A stretch of DNA of 64,000 nt from Ampelomyces quisqualis (GCA_018398575.1 JAGTXZ010000024.1:1302001-1366000); one strand, 5' to 3'; positions 1 to 10,837 are shown, counted from the stretch's first letter. The notes: generated by a model from the letters alone, not told the origin. Numbers and translations are program-made.

Positions 1-231
1 GAACAAAATCGGATGGCTGATTAGAAACGCCGAATGCAAAAGTGCCCAGCCACGTCACTTGACTTGATGTGTAGGTGTGTAGAAGGTGTTTAATAAGATA
101 AGAGGCTATTAGTACGTGCGCTTGTATTAGCTACGTTCTTTACAGAAGAGGTTCTTAGTAGTGTAAATATTTTACGACTACCTACCTAGATATGGAGGTA
201 CTAGTAGTCAAAGATTAGGTTAGGAGGACTA

Positions 232-490
232 ACTCAAAGCCATATTTTATTATATATCTTACTCTTAGTATTTCTTTATATCCTGATCCGTACTGTTTGG
301 TAAGTTTCCCTTGTTTCGTCTTGAAAATTTTAACCCATGGTTCGTCTTTTTCTGCATAGGCTTCAAGCGATTGAGGTGTTTTGAAGGTCAAGAGCAGGTT
401 CTGGTCTCTTGGTGATCGCTTTGGCGCGACTTTTTCGTATCTATCTAAGGCATCTTCTCAAAGCTCGTTGATCCTGTCATTGTCGGACAT
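232..490 (-). pseudogene. Stop-interrupted short ORF remnant
   Basis: Reading down from an ATG at 490, about 90 codons stay in one frame until a TAA near 232, except for one in-frame TGA at 460-458. The peptide is charged (begins MSDNDRINEL, later ends with GFELVLLT). The stop lies where CGA to TGA would give it, the change expected from RIP or cytosine deamination, but one stop proves nothing. The flank (60-260) is AT-rich and has repeated short TA/CTA words, like decayed transposon edges in Pezizomycotina. I do not recognise the family; a gag-like or orphan fragment are both possible. Confidence 0.3.
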
Positions 491-851
491 GATGCTGCTC
501 TCTTTCCTGGCCCGACGGCCACAAAAGTCCCCGGGAAGCCAAAGATGAGGGTACCAGGCGACATAGCTGTTGTCTGCAGTTGTGGTTAGTTTATCCTCGC
601 CGGGAGGCTGTGTGTGCGGCTGATTTCTGGCGCCAGTTGTAGCTTGTACTGACTTTGGACATGGAACAGGGATTTTTCATGCAGCGTCTGGCCTGAATCA
701 GTTTGAGTCTCCTAAGATACCTGTACTTCATGTCCAGAATCTGTGAGATATTCGTACTTTGTATGCAGCTCCGTATGGCTTTGACGCCTGAGTGAATCTT
801 AAAATACAGTATTTCTCTCTCAGGATATACTGCACCGAATTCGATCCAACG

Positions 852-1562
852 CTATCCAGTCTGCACCGCGTTCTTCAATTTCTCCAACAACTCTTCCATA
901 CTCTTCGCATACAAGTCGAAATCGCCAAAAATACTCGTGCAAGGATCACGTTCTTCGAAGTCCAGATAAGCAGTTTTGAACCCCGCCTTGCTAGCCGCGA
1001 TCAAGTCCCACGCATGCGCTGCGACGAACCACCTCTGCCCATTGTCGTCCACCGCGCCCATTTTATCCAGATGCGCGGATGCAGTGGAATAGACTTCCGG
1101 GTCGGGCTTTGCTGTCTTGATAGTGTCACAGGAAAGTAGATGGTCCTCAGCAAGTTCGATACCAGAATTGTGATAGTATGCTAGAGAAACTGGAATGGAT
1201 CCGTTTGTCACGGCGTATACGTCGAAGCCGATTTCTCTCAAACCGTCAAAACAGTTTTTCAAGCCTTCGCGCGGTTTCATGGATTTGAACGCACTCATCA
1301 CCTCCGCAACAACGTCGTCGGTTACACGCGCCCCGTCAAGTCCGACGGTCATGCATGCGCGCCGGAACGTGGAACTCAGCACTGAAGCGATAGGCTTGTA
1401 GGACTGACATAGCGAGAGGTAGGTGAAGTCTCGTTGGGCGGCATAGAACCAGGAGAAGAAGAGAGATGTGGCGTCCGGTGGGGAGAGGCGAGACTGAATG
1501 ACGGCAATAGGGCGGTCGAAGTGGAAGCAGGTTCCGATGACGTCGAAGGAGGCCGATGGCAT
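852..1562 (-). CDS. HAD-like hydrolase, 2-haloacid dehalogenase type
   Basis: Single-exon gene of 236 residues. The N-terminal FDVIGT matches the HAD motif I signature DxxGT, with Asp7 as the nucleophile. Motif II is VTNGS near residue 119, motif III the Lys of KPDPEVY near 153, and motif IV lies around HAWDLIAASKAG near 184. The spacing and cap region match type II (S)-2-haloacid dehalogenase-like proteins, which hydrolyse small halogenated or phosphorylated acids; most fungal members have unknown substrates. A normal motif I would read FDVYGT or similar, so the site looks intact. The gene is divergent from the paraoxonase-like gene at 2050 and shares a 487 bp promoter region with it. Confidence 0.85.
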   Translation of the reverse strand: MPSASFDVIGTCFHFDRPIAVIQSRLSPPDATSLFFSWFYAAQRDFTYLSLCQSYKPIASVLSSTFRRACMTVGLDGARVTDDVVAEVMSAFKSMKPREGLKNCFDGLREIGFDVYAVTNGSIPVSLAYYHNSGIELAEDHLLSCDTIKTAKPDPEVYSTASAHLDKMGAVDDNGQRWFVAAHAWDLIAASKAGFKTAYLDFEERDPCTSIFGDFDLYAKSMEELLEKLKNAVQTG

Positions 1563-2049
1563 TTTTGGTGGAGAAGGGGCTGTTCTTAATATATTCGGAT
1601 GCCTTGTTAAAGTACTGGGCGCTGACTGGTAGAGGATCTTTATGACAATCTTGATGCTTGATGTCGCGTGTTGATGTTGGTGTCGCAGATTGGAAACTCA
1701 ACATCCGATCTACCTACCGGTACGGTACCATACCCTACGATCTACGGTAGGTAGTCCCCTCCCCGCACACCTTGCGGAAGTCTAGAATGTGAACTACGAC
1801 ACTTCAACACTGCGCGAGCGTAATGACGTGTCCTTGGTCTGTACAATACTCGCTTCCATTGTCCTATCTAAACACTGCGGCTGCTTCAATTCTAGGGGGT
1901 GAATGCGAAAACCTTACCCCACAATCCCAAATGGCGCTAGAGCCCACGTGCTCAACACGGCTATCGCATTTCGCTCACCCTGGTTGACTTCGAAGGGAGT
2001 CAGCTTACATACTTCCTTTCACTTTCTCCACTCTCTTCCACTCATCGTG
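1563..2049. promoter_or_regulatory. Shared divergent intergenic region with 10-bp inverted repeat
   Basis: This 487 bp lies between two gene starts that point away from each other. It contains perfect inverted arms CTACCTACCG (1710-1719) and CGGTAGGTAG (1745-1754) around a GGTACGGTACC-like core. Such a palindrome could bind a dimeric regulator or be a footprint of a small element. The regulatory role is inference. Confidence 0.35.
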
Positions 2050-3552
2050 ATGCCTAGTGCCGCTACATCGATATACTACGCGCTCGTCGTAGCGTGGGGC
2101 GCATCATTCTACCAATTTTACCTTCGCGATGTGTTCACCACGACCTTGGGCCTTGGCCGCGTGGTGCAGGACATTAGCGAATTTCCGTACGATTGTCGGC
2201 GCATTGTGCATCCACGGCTCGAGGCGTGCGAGGATATGTGGTTGGATAATGAAGGGCGCGTGTTATATGCCGCGTGCGCGGGAACAGAGGCGAGGGTTAA
2301 TTGGTGTCAGGCGTAAGTTTATGAAGACATTGGGAGACGGCAGGAAATTTTTATGACTGTATGAGATGAATTGGCTGATGTGATGTAGGGCGGACAAATT
2401 CAATGTGTCGGCAAGGCGGCCAGGTGCTTCGGAACTAATTGCACTTGACATCGACGAGCCAGGTGTGGAAAGTATGTACAATTTACGAAGTATCAGGCCA
2501 ATTGGATATACTGGTGCCAAAGGTGACGGTGACGACTCATTGGACCTCTTGGGTTTTGACGCCGAGATTCTTGATGGTGACGCTATCCAATTCTATTTCG
2601 TCAACGAGCGCCCGCCAGTGGGCCCATTCAACAACCACATCGATGCGTCGCTGGTGGGCATAAACTCCACCGTCGATGTGTTTGAGATGAGGCGTGGAGA
2701 AGAAGTGATGCGCCATCTCAGAACGATCTTGTCGCGTGCGGTCCATGATCCGAACCGTGTTGCAGCCCTGGGGCAGGGAGAGTTCGTCGTGTCTAATTTT
2801 CACTCTGCGAAAACGGGGTGGGTATGTAATTACTCTTTTGTAATGGCGATAGCACCTATACTGATGTTCAACAGCGGAAAAAGCTTGACTTCGTCATCGG
2901 CGGCGGCAGCGTAGCATTCTGCAATGTCAACGGCGATTGCCACATCGCGGTCAATGGTGATGAGCCCGATGAGACCTTGTCCGCGAATATTGATTCGCAG
3001 CCGCTTTACAAACAGTACTTGAACAAAGCGCTCTCTGTCCTCCCTAAGACTAAGCTAAAGCTCCCCAACGGCTTGACACGTGGCTTCGACAACCTCATCT
3101 ACGTTCCCAGTAGCGTGGATGGCCAGATTCGCGTCTACGCAATAGATTCCGACAATTTCCTACAACAGATAGATACCATCTATACAGGTATGCCACTCGA
3201 TAACATTTCTCCTGATGCGCGTGGCGATCTTTACGTGGCTGGCTTTCCCAACATTCGTACCACTGTCAAAGGCATGGCTGATCCGACGAATTTCGATGTA
3301 CCAAGTACCATCCTTCGAATCAGGAAGACGGTGGATCTGGAGAGAAAGAAGGTTGATTACCGTGTTGAGAAAGTGCTTGAGGATAGAGAGGGAAAGATCG
3401 TGAGTGGGGCGACGACAGTGCGACATGATGTCAAAACTGGGAGGTTATGGATGGGAGGTAAGTTTGGATCTGCGAATGAGAATGTGATGTTCAGGACTGA
3501 CGTAGTTGCAGCGGCCGTGCATCCTTACATCATGGTTTGCGATCCTAGGTGA
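2050..3552 (+). CDS. Serum paraoxonase/arylesterase-like protein
   Basis: Four exons fit phase and signals: 2050-2312, 2389-2821, 2875-3457 and 3512-3552, giving 439 residues. Introns start GTAAGT, GTATGT and GTAAGT. The N-terminus (residues 7-22) is a hydrophobic signal anchor, as in paraoxonases. The body has the beta-propeller features of the family, including SIRPIGYTG, the strand with NERPPVGPFNN near residue 155, and the NGLTRGFDNLIYV segment near 265, which resembles the calcium-site Asn region. Fungal members are predicted lactonases or arylesterases in the secretory route. The third intron is 54 bp and lacks stops, so retention would still give an open frame. Start chosen at the ATG that begins the hydrophobic segment; an open frame extends upstream. 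Confidence 0.82.
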
Positions 3553-4958
3553 ATTGGGAGTTAATAACTGTACGATCAGAGAGAGCATGGTTGGAGACTT
3601 TTGGCTTGCGCTCACGTTGCGTAACTCGGCGGTTTCAATTTGAATTGAGACGCGTTATTTCGCATTGAATGCAGTGTATAAGCTATCTACCATACTAGCC
3701 ACTCGGCTGCAGTCGGTAACAGCTATAAAAACCGTAAGGGTGCTAGTAGTCATAGCAGATCTATATGCATACCTTTTTGATAGCTGGATAGGAGTTGACC
3801 GTCTCGTTCAATCAAAAAGCTTGTGCAGTAAAGTGTAGCGCCTCCGACTTTATCACGTTTGATGGTGTTCTACTGAGAAAAAGATATTGTCCTCTTCTGC
3901 AATATTTCTGACTAGGTCGAAGGCGGTGCAAGTAATGCTGTTTTCTGCAGCGCAGTACCTTCTAGCTCTCGAGAACCAATAGTAGTGTCGAAGGTGTATC
4001 GCCAAAGGTACGCGGAGAGAAAGCCTTCTCTGGGTCGGGTCAGCATGTCCAAAAATGAGCGTGCATGACATGAGTATTTATGAGAGCAGAACTTAAGGAA
4101 AGAAAACAACATCTACGACAGCTCCTACGGCTTCAGGAGCGAATCTTGCGACGCTCTCAATACTGTATCTCCGTGCCAGGTCGAAGGTTACGATTGTGGC
4201 TTGGATTGCGGCAACCTTTCACAACCGAATACACATCGTTGGGGACGAAGATACATTGTAGAATCATTCGTCTTGCTTGAAAAGAAAAGTTGGAAGCAGA
4301 ATATCCCTGGATAGATCAGTATTGTAAAGGTTCAAGTACTATGCTGGGCCTGAGGAAGTTGCAACTGAAGACATACCGATGGGCGGCACTGGCTGGCAAG
4401 GACGTTGTTTATAGATCAGAGTTTGGCAAGAGTCTTACTTGCGGTGACGATAATAAGGACTATGCGATGCCTAGCTGCGGCGGCATCTCCTAATCTTAAG
4501 GCTATGCATTGTATGGGTTGAGCCAAAACAAGTTAAGCATCACCCAGATTAGGAGCTGAGCTTGAAAACAGTCAATGATATAGGTATGAACCTTTATCTA
4601 GCGGCTAAGATAGAAGCTCACCTAACCAAAAAGATCTTTTGTCCTGAGAAGAAGACGCGTTGTAAGCGTTGTTTGCACAGCGCCGGCTTCAGTGCCATAT
4701 AGGGTCTATGTTAAAAACGGGCGACACTTGATTCGCAGCAAGGGGGCAAATCCCCATCTTCCGAAACTATTATTTGAATGCTAATTATCCAGAAAGACCT
4801 AAAAAAACAACAGTGGAATGGCTGTATTATGCGGATCTTGTTCGCTGCCATGAGGTCGACAGAACATTGAATAACCATTTCTCGGGATTCAGAATTACGC
4901 TTGTCGAATTGACGTGGGAGTTGAAACAGGTAATTTCATTCCTGATCACCCAAATGCA
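3553..4958. other. Intergenic, no supported gene
   Basis: About 1.4 kb with only short overlapping frames of unbiased composition on both strands. It lies between the convergent ends of the paraoxonase-like gene and the next membrane protein gene. I see no tRNA, repeat or transposon signature. Confidence 0.5.
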
Positions 4959-5531
4959 CTAGTGCTGGTGGGGTATGGACGTTTTCTGTCTCCCGCCCAC
5001 CCCCGGTCTAAGCATCGATTTCCTTGTGAATATGCCTGGCCTCTGTCCATCTTCCCCTCTGATATGCGCAGCGGGCATCTGCGGTGAACCAGAGCCTGCC
5101 ACAAAGGGCACTAACAGTCTTCCACCACTGGCAGACCTCTGCAACTCATTCGCCCGTGGCACATCCGTATCGATTGCCAAAATCGGCCGTCGGGACAATA
5201 CTAAGCTCTTCTCGATATCAGCCTGGTGTTGCGTCTGGAGTTTGCGTTTATTGCGCCTGCGCACGCAGTGTATGATGCCCATGACAAGGGCGAGGGTGAA
5301 GACGGTCGGTATGGTGGATATCAGGATGATTACGACATGGTGTGGTAAGCCGCGAGGGTGAAGAGGGTTGGGTAGGGCAGAAGGAGAAGGTGCAGTTTCA
5401 TTGAAGATGTAGGTGGTGGTTGGAAACGGCGAAGGAGCAGTGTCGCGTAAAATAGGAATCGTAGGGGAAAAGGGGGCAGATTCGAGAGACATGTTGAGCG
5501 AATGCTGATGGGGGAATGATGTGACGATCAT
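4959..5531 (-). CDS. Small single-pass membrane protein
   Basis: A 190-residue frame without introns. A Pro/Ser/Thr-rich N-terminal part (residues 15-60) precedes one clear membrane segment at about 66-90. An Arg/Lys cluster (RRRNKRK) follows directly, and then a roughly 95-residue polar tail. The pattern predicts a type III or I single-span protein with an extracellular low-complexity stub and a cytosolic tail. A second ATG at 5492 (MSLESAPF) may be the true start, giving 177 residues. No family is recognised. It resembles in layout three other small single-span proteins within the next 11 kb, without obvious sequence similarity. Confidence 0.6.
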   Translation of the reverse strand: MIVTSFPHQHSLNMSLESAPFSPTIPILRDTAPSPFPTTTYIFNETAPSPSALPNPLHPRGLPHHVVIILISTIPTVFTLALVMGIIHCVRRRNKRKLQTQHQADIEKSLVLSRRPILAIDTDVPRANELQRSASGGRLLVPFVAGSGSPQMPAAHIRGEDGQRPGIFTRKSMLRPGVGGRQKTSIPHQH

Positions 5532-5690
5532 GTGGTTATGAAAACTCTTGGTGAATCGAGTAAGGACGGCAAAGAAGCTTATATGCTGTTGATGCTTTGC
5601 ATGATGGTTGAGGCTAAAGTCTGGTATGATATGAGCGCGGGCTCTCTTCGCGAAGGGTATAAAGCAACAAAGACATGGTTGTTCATTGTT

Positions 5691-5837
5691 GAGCTTCGCG
5701 TGCGCATTGTGAAGAAGAACATGTCAGAGCTCGCGTGCGCATTGTGACGAAGAACATGTCAGAGCTCGCGTGCGCATTGTGAAGAAGAACATGTCAGAGC
5801 TTGCGTGCGCATTGTGAAGAAGAACATGCCGGAGCTT
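5691..5837. repeat. 35-bp tandem repeat, four copies
   Basis: Four consecutive units start at 5691, 5727, 5762 and 5797, with core GCGTGCGCATTGTGAAGAAG followed by AACATGTCA; a partial fifth unit (GAGCTT) ends the array. Copies differ at only one to three positions; the first has one extra T. Near-identity suggests recent slippage or recombination. It lies about 160 bp upstream of the small membrane protein start on the opposite strand. Confidence 0.85.
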
Positions 5838-6048
5838 ATGTCCCTGCTTATCAGGGCATCAACTTTTCTGGTAGGATTCATACGTCTGACAGAGTAGAGA
5901 CTGATTGCGCTCTTCAATCCAACATTAGCTGCAAGATAGATTGAGTTCTGTGGAACTCGTGGCCGATCCCTTCGTGTAATGTGCGCAGCGTCGTGGAGCA
6001 AAGAAGTGGCATGGGCATACGGGTAATGCATGGAACAAAGCATTCCTG

Positions 6049-6411
6049 CTACCCTTTCACGATCCCACAATGACCGTGGGGATTGTTCAGATCTTGGTAG
6101 ACTGCTTCGAGGAGGCTCATATCGTGGTTAAGTATCCACACTCCCACTCCTGCCAGATGTCGATGCAAAGGTATACTGACGAATCCATCATCGCTCCAAC
6201 GGGAAGAATTTGTGCCTCTGACTGGACATCGTGGTCGACATGTTTGTAATCTATCTGTGAATGAAGCTTTGATGCGTTCGGATATTTGAGATGGGATGAG
6301 ATTGCGACAAGTGTGCTGCTGAATCTCGATATCAGAACTTGTTTTCAGGTTTCGTTGTGTCCAGGATCGTCGACTAGGGTTGCCTTCTAATATCCACCAT
6401 GAGGGGTACAT
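6049..6411 (-). CDS. Doubtful small hypothetical protein
   Basis: A 120-residue frame with ATG at 6411. It is rich in Trp, Arg and Ser (for example WWILEGNPSRRSW near the start) and has a hydrophobic MSLLEAVYQDL helix near the end. No domain is recognised and no clear splice partner was found on either side. It could be a fragment of a lineage-specific gene or a chance frame. Confidence 0.2.
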   Translation of the reverse strand: MYPSWWILEGNPSRRSWTQRNLKTSSDIEIQQHTCRNLIPSQISERIKASFTDRLQTCRPRCPVRGTNSSRWSDDGFVSIPLHRHLAGVGVWILNHDMSLLEAVYQDLNNPHGHCGIVKG

Positions 6412-6636
6412 GTCGATGTCTTAAATTCAGAATGATGAAATGGGTGATAGCTATGGAGAAGATGATGAAAAGTATGAGCAACACAATCAGCAAGGTTGTT
6501 GTTCTGTCTCTAACAGCCTAGGATATTCCGTTCAGTCACTCGGTTGACAGACGAAAGTCGATAAATACTTTGGCTCAAGTGTCACTGAGCGGTAGGAAGG
6601 TTGCACAGTTGAAGTCAGCAGGCGTAGTTTTCATTA

Positions 6637-7452
6637 TCAGGCCTCCTTCACAGTCATCATAATGCCTGACGACGTACTTGAGCTGCTACTCCCACTCTTA
6701 CGTCTTTTGTGGTGGCTGTTTGGCTCCGACACATTGCTCGCAGCGTAGGCAGCTGTCGATGACTGGAGCGGAAAGTAATCGTCTCCATTTTCTAGAGCGA
6801 AGCGCGCAGGCGTTCTTGCGCGGCTGTGAACGGGGCTCATTCCAAACGCTTCCGAGTTTGCACTTGATCGCTGCCCAGGGCTGGTGGCACCACTCAAACG
6901 CCGCGTATATCGTCGCTGGGCATCCGTGGGCGGCTGCAGCCTGGAGTTCATGCCCATCCAAAGAGCCTCTTCGTCCTCGTCGCCTGGCGTTCGCCAACCG
7001 CCGACGCCCTCGAAGTCTCGTGTTGTTTCGCTCGTACGGAAGAATGCATTTGAACCTCCACTGTTGATCGTGAGGTGCGCTGATCTTACGGCGGGCACAA
7101 TCGTTTCTTGAGAAGATGTTGAGCTTATTATGTCGTTTCGGTGGTGACGGCGTTCCCGGATCAGCGATGTCCGCTCAGGGGAGGTTGTTAGAGGCCATTG
7201 GCGTGAGGTGCTGGCTGGCTCTTGCCTAGTTGGGCCGGTATTTGGGCTGATGTATGCTCCGATGAGGGCGACGGTAAGCTGAATGTAGACAACGAAAGCG
7301 CGACCAGCGAGTAGCGAAACGGCGATGGAGGTGGTTATGACGGCGAAGATGCCCAGTGGGATCGACAACACGAGCAGCACGAATGGCGCCAACGCGTAGA
7401 CGGGATTCCACATGTTGAACTCGACGCTGGACGAGCCGCGACCGATTCGCAT
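6637..7452 (-). CDS. Hypothetical membrane protein with N-terminal hairpin
   Basis: From the ATG at 7452 the product is 271 residues; an open frame allows a start at 7503. Residues about 16-70 form two closely spaced hydrophobic segments (ALAPFVLLVLSIPLGIFAV, then AVSLLAGRAFVVYIQLTVAL). About 200 polar residues follow, rich in Ser, Thr and Arg, including an RRHHR patch, many SP/TP sites and a Ser-repeat tail (SGSSSSSTSSG). The architecture suggests a membrane hairpin with a long disordered cytosolic tail that could be phosphorylated. Family not recognised. Confidence 0.6.
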   Translation of the reverse strand: MRIGRGSSSVEFNMWNPVYALAPFVLLVLSIPLGIFAVITTSIAVSLLAGRAFVVYIQLTVALIGAYISPNTGPTRQEPASTSRQWPLTTSPERTSLIRERRHHRNDIISSTSSQETIVPAVRSAHLTINSGGSNAFFRTSETTRDFEGVGGWRTPGDEDEEALWMGMNSRLQPPTDAQRRYTRRLSGATSPGQRSSANSEAFGMSPVHSRARTPARFALENGDDYFPLQSSTAAYAASNVSEPNSHHKRRKSGSSSSSTSSGIMMTVKEA

Positions 7453-7708
7453 CTTGGATGAGGTTTGGATATGTGACGTCGTGAAGTTTGGAGAAGCTCG
7501 CATGTGAAGCTTGCGAAGATCGCGGGGATGCCAAGCTCGACGGTTTGGCGCCTCGACCCGGCGACGTCGACACAGACTCTTTCACCGTCGCCACTGAACA
7601 ATGTGCGGCCCAGATCGGGATGATCTGAAATAAGACTTGCTCAGTCGTTCGCCTACGCTCCCGGCGACTACGCGCAGCTTGATCTTTGGACTGATCAGAC
7701 TTTTCCCC

Positions 7709-8181
7709 TCAGGAGGTACGAAAGCGTCGCGCCGTAGAGCGCGTCGGCGTCATACCCATTCCAAGAAGAACAGCGCTGAGCGATGTCCCCTTGAAAATGC
7801 TTTCGTATTGCTCGATCTTGAGGCGCGCACTGTAAGGCTGTCTTGAGATGCGTAGAAAGGTGCCGCCTGTAATTAACAGCCATGTGCCGAAGAGGACTTC
7901 GTATCGGTACTTGGAGATAGGGTGTTCGCGGGCCTGGTCGCTCATTTTCGTGTGAAGGCCTTGGTGATACAAACGGTGGCTGTACGTTGGAGGCTGAGTC
8001 TTGAGGACGACGAAGTTTGCGGGCGAAAAGGCGGTCGAGCTGCAAAATATGATATGCTAGGGTCAGTGACATCACCCCACAAACGACATCACCACCACCC
8101 CATCTGCTTTAGTGGCGCATAGTGCATCGGATCACCGCGGCCCATCCGAGCAATCGCAAACCTGTACGTAGCGTTAACCAT
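7709..8181 (-). CDS. Small mitochondrial-type membrane protein, HIG1-like (tentative)
   Basis: Exon 2 is 8039-7709, after a good acceptor (ATATTTTGCAG). Its frame reads STAFSPANFVVLKTQ, then HTKMSDQAREHPISKYRYEV and two short hydrophobic stretches separated by a polar loop with ARLKIEQYE. That order (RE, aromatic/basic, Gly-Trp helix, Arg-loop, second helix) recalls the HIG1 domain of Rcf-type respiratory supercomplex factors, but the match is weak. Exon 1 probably starts at the ATG at 8181 (MVNATYRFAIARMGRG) and ends near 8093; the donor there (GTGATG) is poor, so the junction is uncertain. Total near 139 residues. Confidence 0.5.
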
Positions 8182-8522
8182 GTGTAGAGTATTCTAGCTT
8201 TTTATCTCGCGCTCGCCAGCTTTGTATTCACCGCCGTCGCCTCAACCGCTCCGGTGGTGTGACTTTAGACTGGCTATTATCTGGAAAACATCGCTCAGCG
8301 CACTCGAGTTTGTTACATTGGCCCAGGTTTCCCGCGCACCAATTGACATTGACTCAGCGCTGGGAGTAGGCAGTACTACTGTAGTATAACGGCTACCGAT
8401 TACGGCTTACATAAGCAGTAAGTAGTTGAGCGTGAATAGGGCAGTAATGTAAGCGTAGTAGTCCATCCTCATTTCTAGCGTTACTGCCGCGTTGAAAGCC
8501 CACATCCCTCCATACAAATACA
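8182..8522. other. Intergenic, nothing recognised
   Basis: About 340 bp between the 5' end of the small HIG1-like gene and the 3' end of the F-box-like gene, both on the minus strand. It is rich in GTAA/TTAC words at 8395-8470. No supported feature. Confidence 0.5.
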
Positions 8523-10178
8523 CTAGTCCCTCAAACCCCTAACGCCATACGGCGAGCGACACTTGCCAGCAAAATGCAGAACCGTCTCAGCACCTGTACC
8601 CCAATAGGCGCACCATTTCTTCGAATCATCTCTCGCCTGCCGCTCCATGTTCTCGTTTGACCAAGGGGATGCTGACGAGGTTCGATAGCTTCCATTGCTG
8701 ATGACTTCAATCGTACCATCCGCAAGCTGAGCATCAGCCTCGCGCACCCTGAAATGCCCATCGACCCAAAATCGCGGGCATGGGGTGTCGAAATGCGACC
8801 GATTGGTTTCCAAGAAAGGCTTGACGGTGTAGTACAGCGCTTTGCGGAGGTCTCGCAGGGTAGTAATCATAGTGTTTGGCGCGATGTGCTCAATGCCACC
8901 GACTGAGCGGATCACGTAAATCTGTGTCTTTCCAGGCAACGTATTAGTAGCCCAGAGGAAGCCGGTAGCCTCGAACCGAAGCTCTTCGAGTCGTTGGAAC
9001 TCCGCGGTCTGGAATTGGAGGGTGATGCTGGTGGGTTTGAATCTGTGCCAGCGATGGAAGGTCATGTAGTTCGACCAGAGTCGAAGCATTTTGAAGCGAT
9101 CGAATGTTGATTTACTTTTGGTGGTAGTGAAGTGGACTGGGAAGGCACCGAAGTGGAGGATGAACTCGAGGTCGCGTTTTAGCCATTTGGATGTGAGAAG
9201 CAGGCTGTGTATTGGCTGAAGGGCAACTAGATGCAAGTAATGTGCCGAGTTCTCTGTTGTCGCGTCTTGGACTAGATGTTGAAGGATCTTTCGCAGGGCG
9301 TCAGAATGGTCCCGCACGTACTTCAAGTTAGGTGGCCCTCTCTTGACGTGACAAGGCCAGATACGACCACTCTTCTCGACACCATAGTACACGCGAGGGG
9401 TGTGCTTCCACTCGGACCTCGGCAATGTACTGAGCTCGACTTCAAGCATGCCTGCAAAGCGTGGGTTTTCGCTCGTAAACTTCACGCGTCTTACGGACCT
9501 GGGTGATCGCATGAGCGGCATCAACACAGGCGCGAGAACCTTCGAAGCGAGTGTCGTCACCATGGTGTTGTATCTCTTAAGCGCCCCAGGGCGCGCCAGG
9601 CGGCCTGCAAGATCAACGAATTCGACTTTGGGATTCAGGTCCTTAAAGCTCCAGATGAGCGGCAAGAAATCACCAATCCAGTCATACATGCCCCGCTTAT
9701 AGTCACCCCGAAATCTCCTCAAGGAAACTACATCGATATGGATGACTGAGATGTGTTTTCTGTTCGGTCCGATGCGCCGCAACCAGGTTCCAAAGCTCCA
9801 ATTGAAGTCGTTCGCGACGACAAGAAATCGATTCTGTGCGAACAGAAGTGGTGTAGCTTCGTGGTGGATTTGACGGCAGCTGACCGCGAGGTTGAGCCCG
9901 GGTACCGAGCCGAAGAGTGAGCATCCGATGTCGTGTGTCTTCTTACTTGTTAGACGCAGTGGTTCTTTGTGGTTAAAGAGCTCATCGTAGACCGCGTTTC
10001 GTATTTCTGCCGGCCACTCGAGAAATGTTGGGAAGCAGTAGGTTGGGTGCTCGTTTTGCACGTCATTGTTTTGGGCTTCACGCTTCTTCCCAGGCTCAAC
10101 CGAACCAGCTCTGAAACGAACTGTGCTCTTCAGAAATCGACGTCTCATACACTTCGCCGGATGAGATTTCCAAGGCAT
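8523..10178 (-). CDS. F-box/2EXR-like protein of unknown function
   Basis: Intronless gene of 551 residues. Near residues 47-75 it has the run FPTFLEWPAEIRNAVYDELF, the hallmark of the large fungal F-box-like/2EXR families in which LPAEIRNxIY opens the domain. This is followed by the conserved idea of a readout of old family names (AVSCRQIHHEATPLLFAQN near 105), also typical. The rest is a mixed alpha/beta region with no known domain. Such proteins are much expanded in Pleosporales; substrate-adaptor roles in ubiquitination are assumed but rarely tested. The start is the first ATG in frame; about 40 basic residues precede the domain. Confidence 0.75.
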   Translation of the reverse strand: MPWKSHPAKCMRRRFLKSTVRFRAGSVEPGKKREAQNNDVQNEHPTYCFPTFLEWPAEIRNAVYDELFNHKEPLRLTSKKTHDIGCSLFGSVPGLNLAVSCRQIHHEATPLLFAQNRFLVVANDFNWSFGTWLRRIGPNRKHISVIHIDVVSLRRFRGDYKRGMYDWIGDFLPLIWSFKDLNPKVEFVDLAGRLARPGALKRYNTMVTTLASKVLAPVLMPLMRSPRSVRRVKFTSENPRFAGMLEVELSTLPRSEWKHTPRVYYGVEKSGRIWPCHVKRGPPNLKYVRDHSDALRKILQHLVQDATTENSAHYLHLVALQPIHSLLLTSKWLKRDLEFILHFGAFPVHFTTTKSKSTFDRFKMLRLWSNYMTFHRWHRFKPTSITLQFQTAEFQRLEELRFEATGFLWATNTLPGKTQIYVIRSVGGIEHIAPNTMITTLRDLRKALYYTVKPFLETNRSHFDTPCPRFWVDGHFRVREADAQLADGTIEVISNGSYRTSSASPWSNENMERQARDDSKKWCAYWGTGAETVLHFAGKCRSPYGVRGLRD

Positions 10179-10837
10179 TGTACATAATGAAATAACAAGG
10201 GGTATACCGTGTTGTGAAGATACCCTTTATTGTTGCGTTTTGAAAAAGAGACTTGCTGGTTTCCATGGGCGCGTGAGTCATCATAGTGTGCGAGTTCAGT
10301 GTCTGGTACCGTAGTCTACCATGGTTCATACGTAAAACTTAGTGAGCCACAGTTGTGGGCATGACCAACGTTCTCCAACCAAGGATAATCAAGAAATGTG
10401 AAACAAAGGATAGCCTGCTTGCTTATGAAACAAGATTGAATTGAGCTGCAATAGACGCACTGAGTTTCAGTACGGCATGCAGCAGCCCTTAGATAATAAG
10501 TAAGCATACAATAAAAAGCCCAATACCTGTGTAAATGTTCCCTGCGTGTGATGTCAAAGAGCGAATCCACATCAACCTGCGGTGTATATTAATACCGCGC
10601 TTTGTATTTTACACCGCAATTGTACCTTAGTGGACTCCGAACGATGAACATTGTCTTCTCACAATCTCCTTTTGCTCGTAGCTTCCCGAATGCTACTTAA
10701 TACGACTCAGCTTCTCCATTTCACCAGCCATATCACGCGTATCAAATTTGAGATCGTTGAAGCATAGATCCTCATCTCAAAACTCTTACGCAAGAAGATC
10801 AAAATTCCACTCTCCTTGGTCTGGTACCAAAGGAACG
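10179..10837. other. Intergenic, nothing recognised
   Basis: About 660 bp between divergent genes, presumably holding both promoters. It is moderately AT-rich around 10480-10620 with short TTAATA words. No coding frame with convincing features. Confidence 0.5.
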
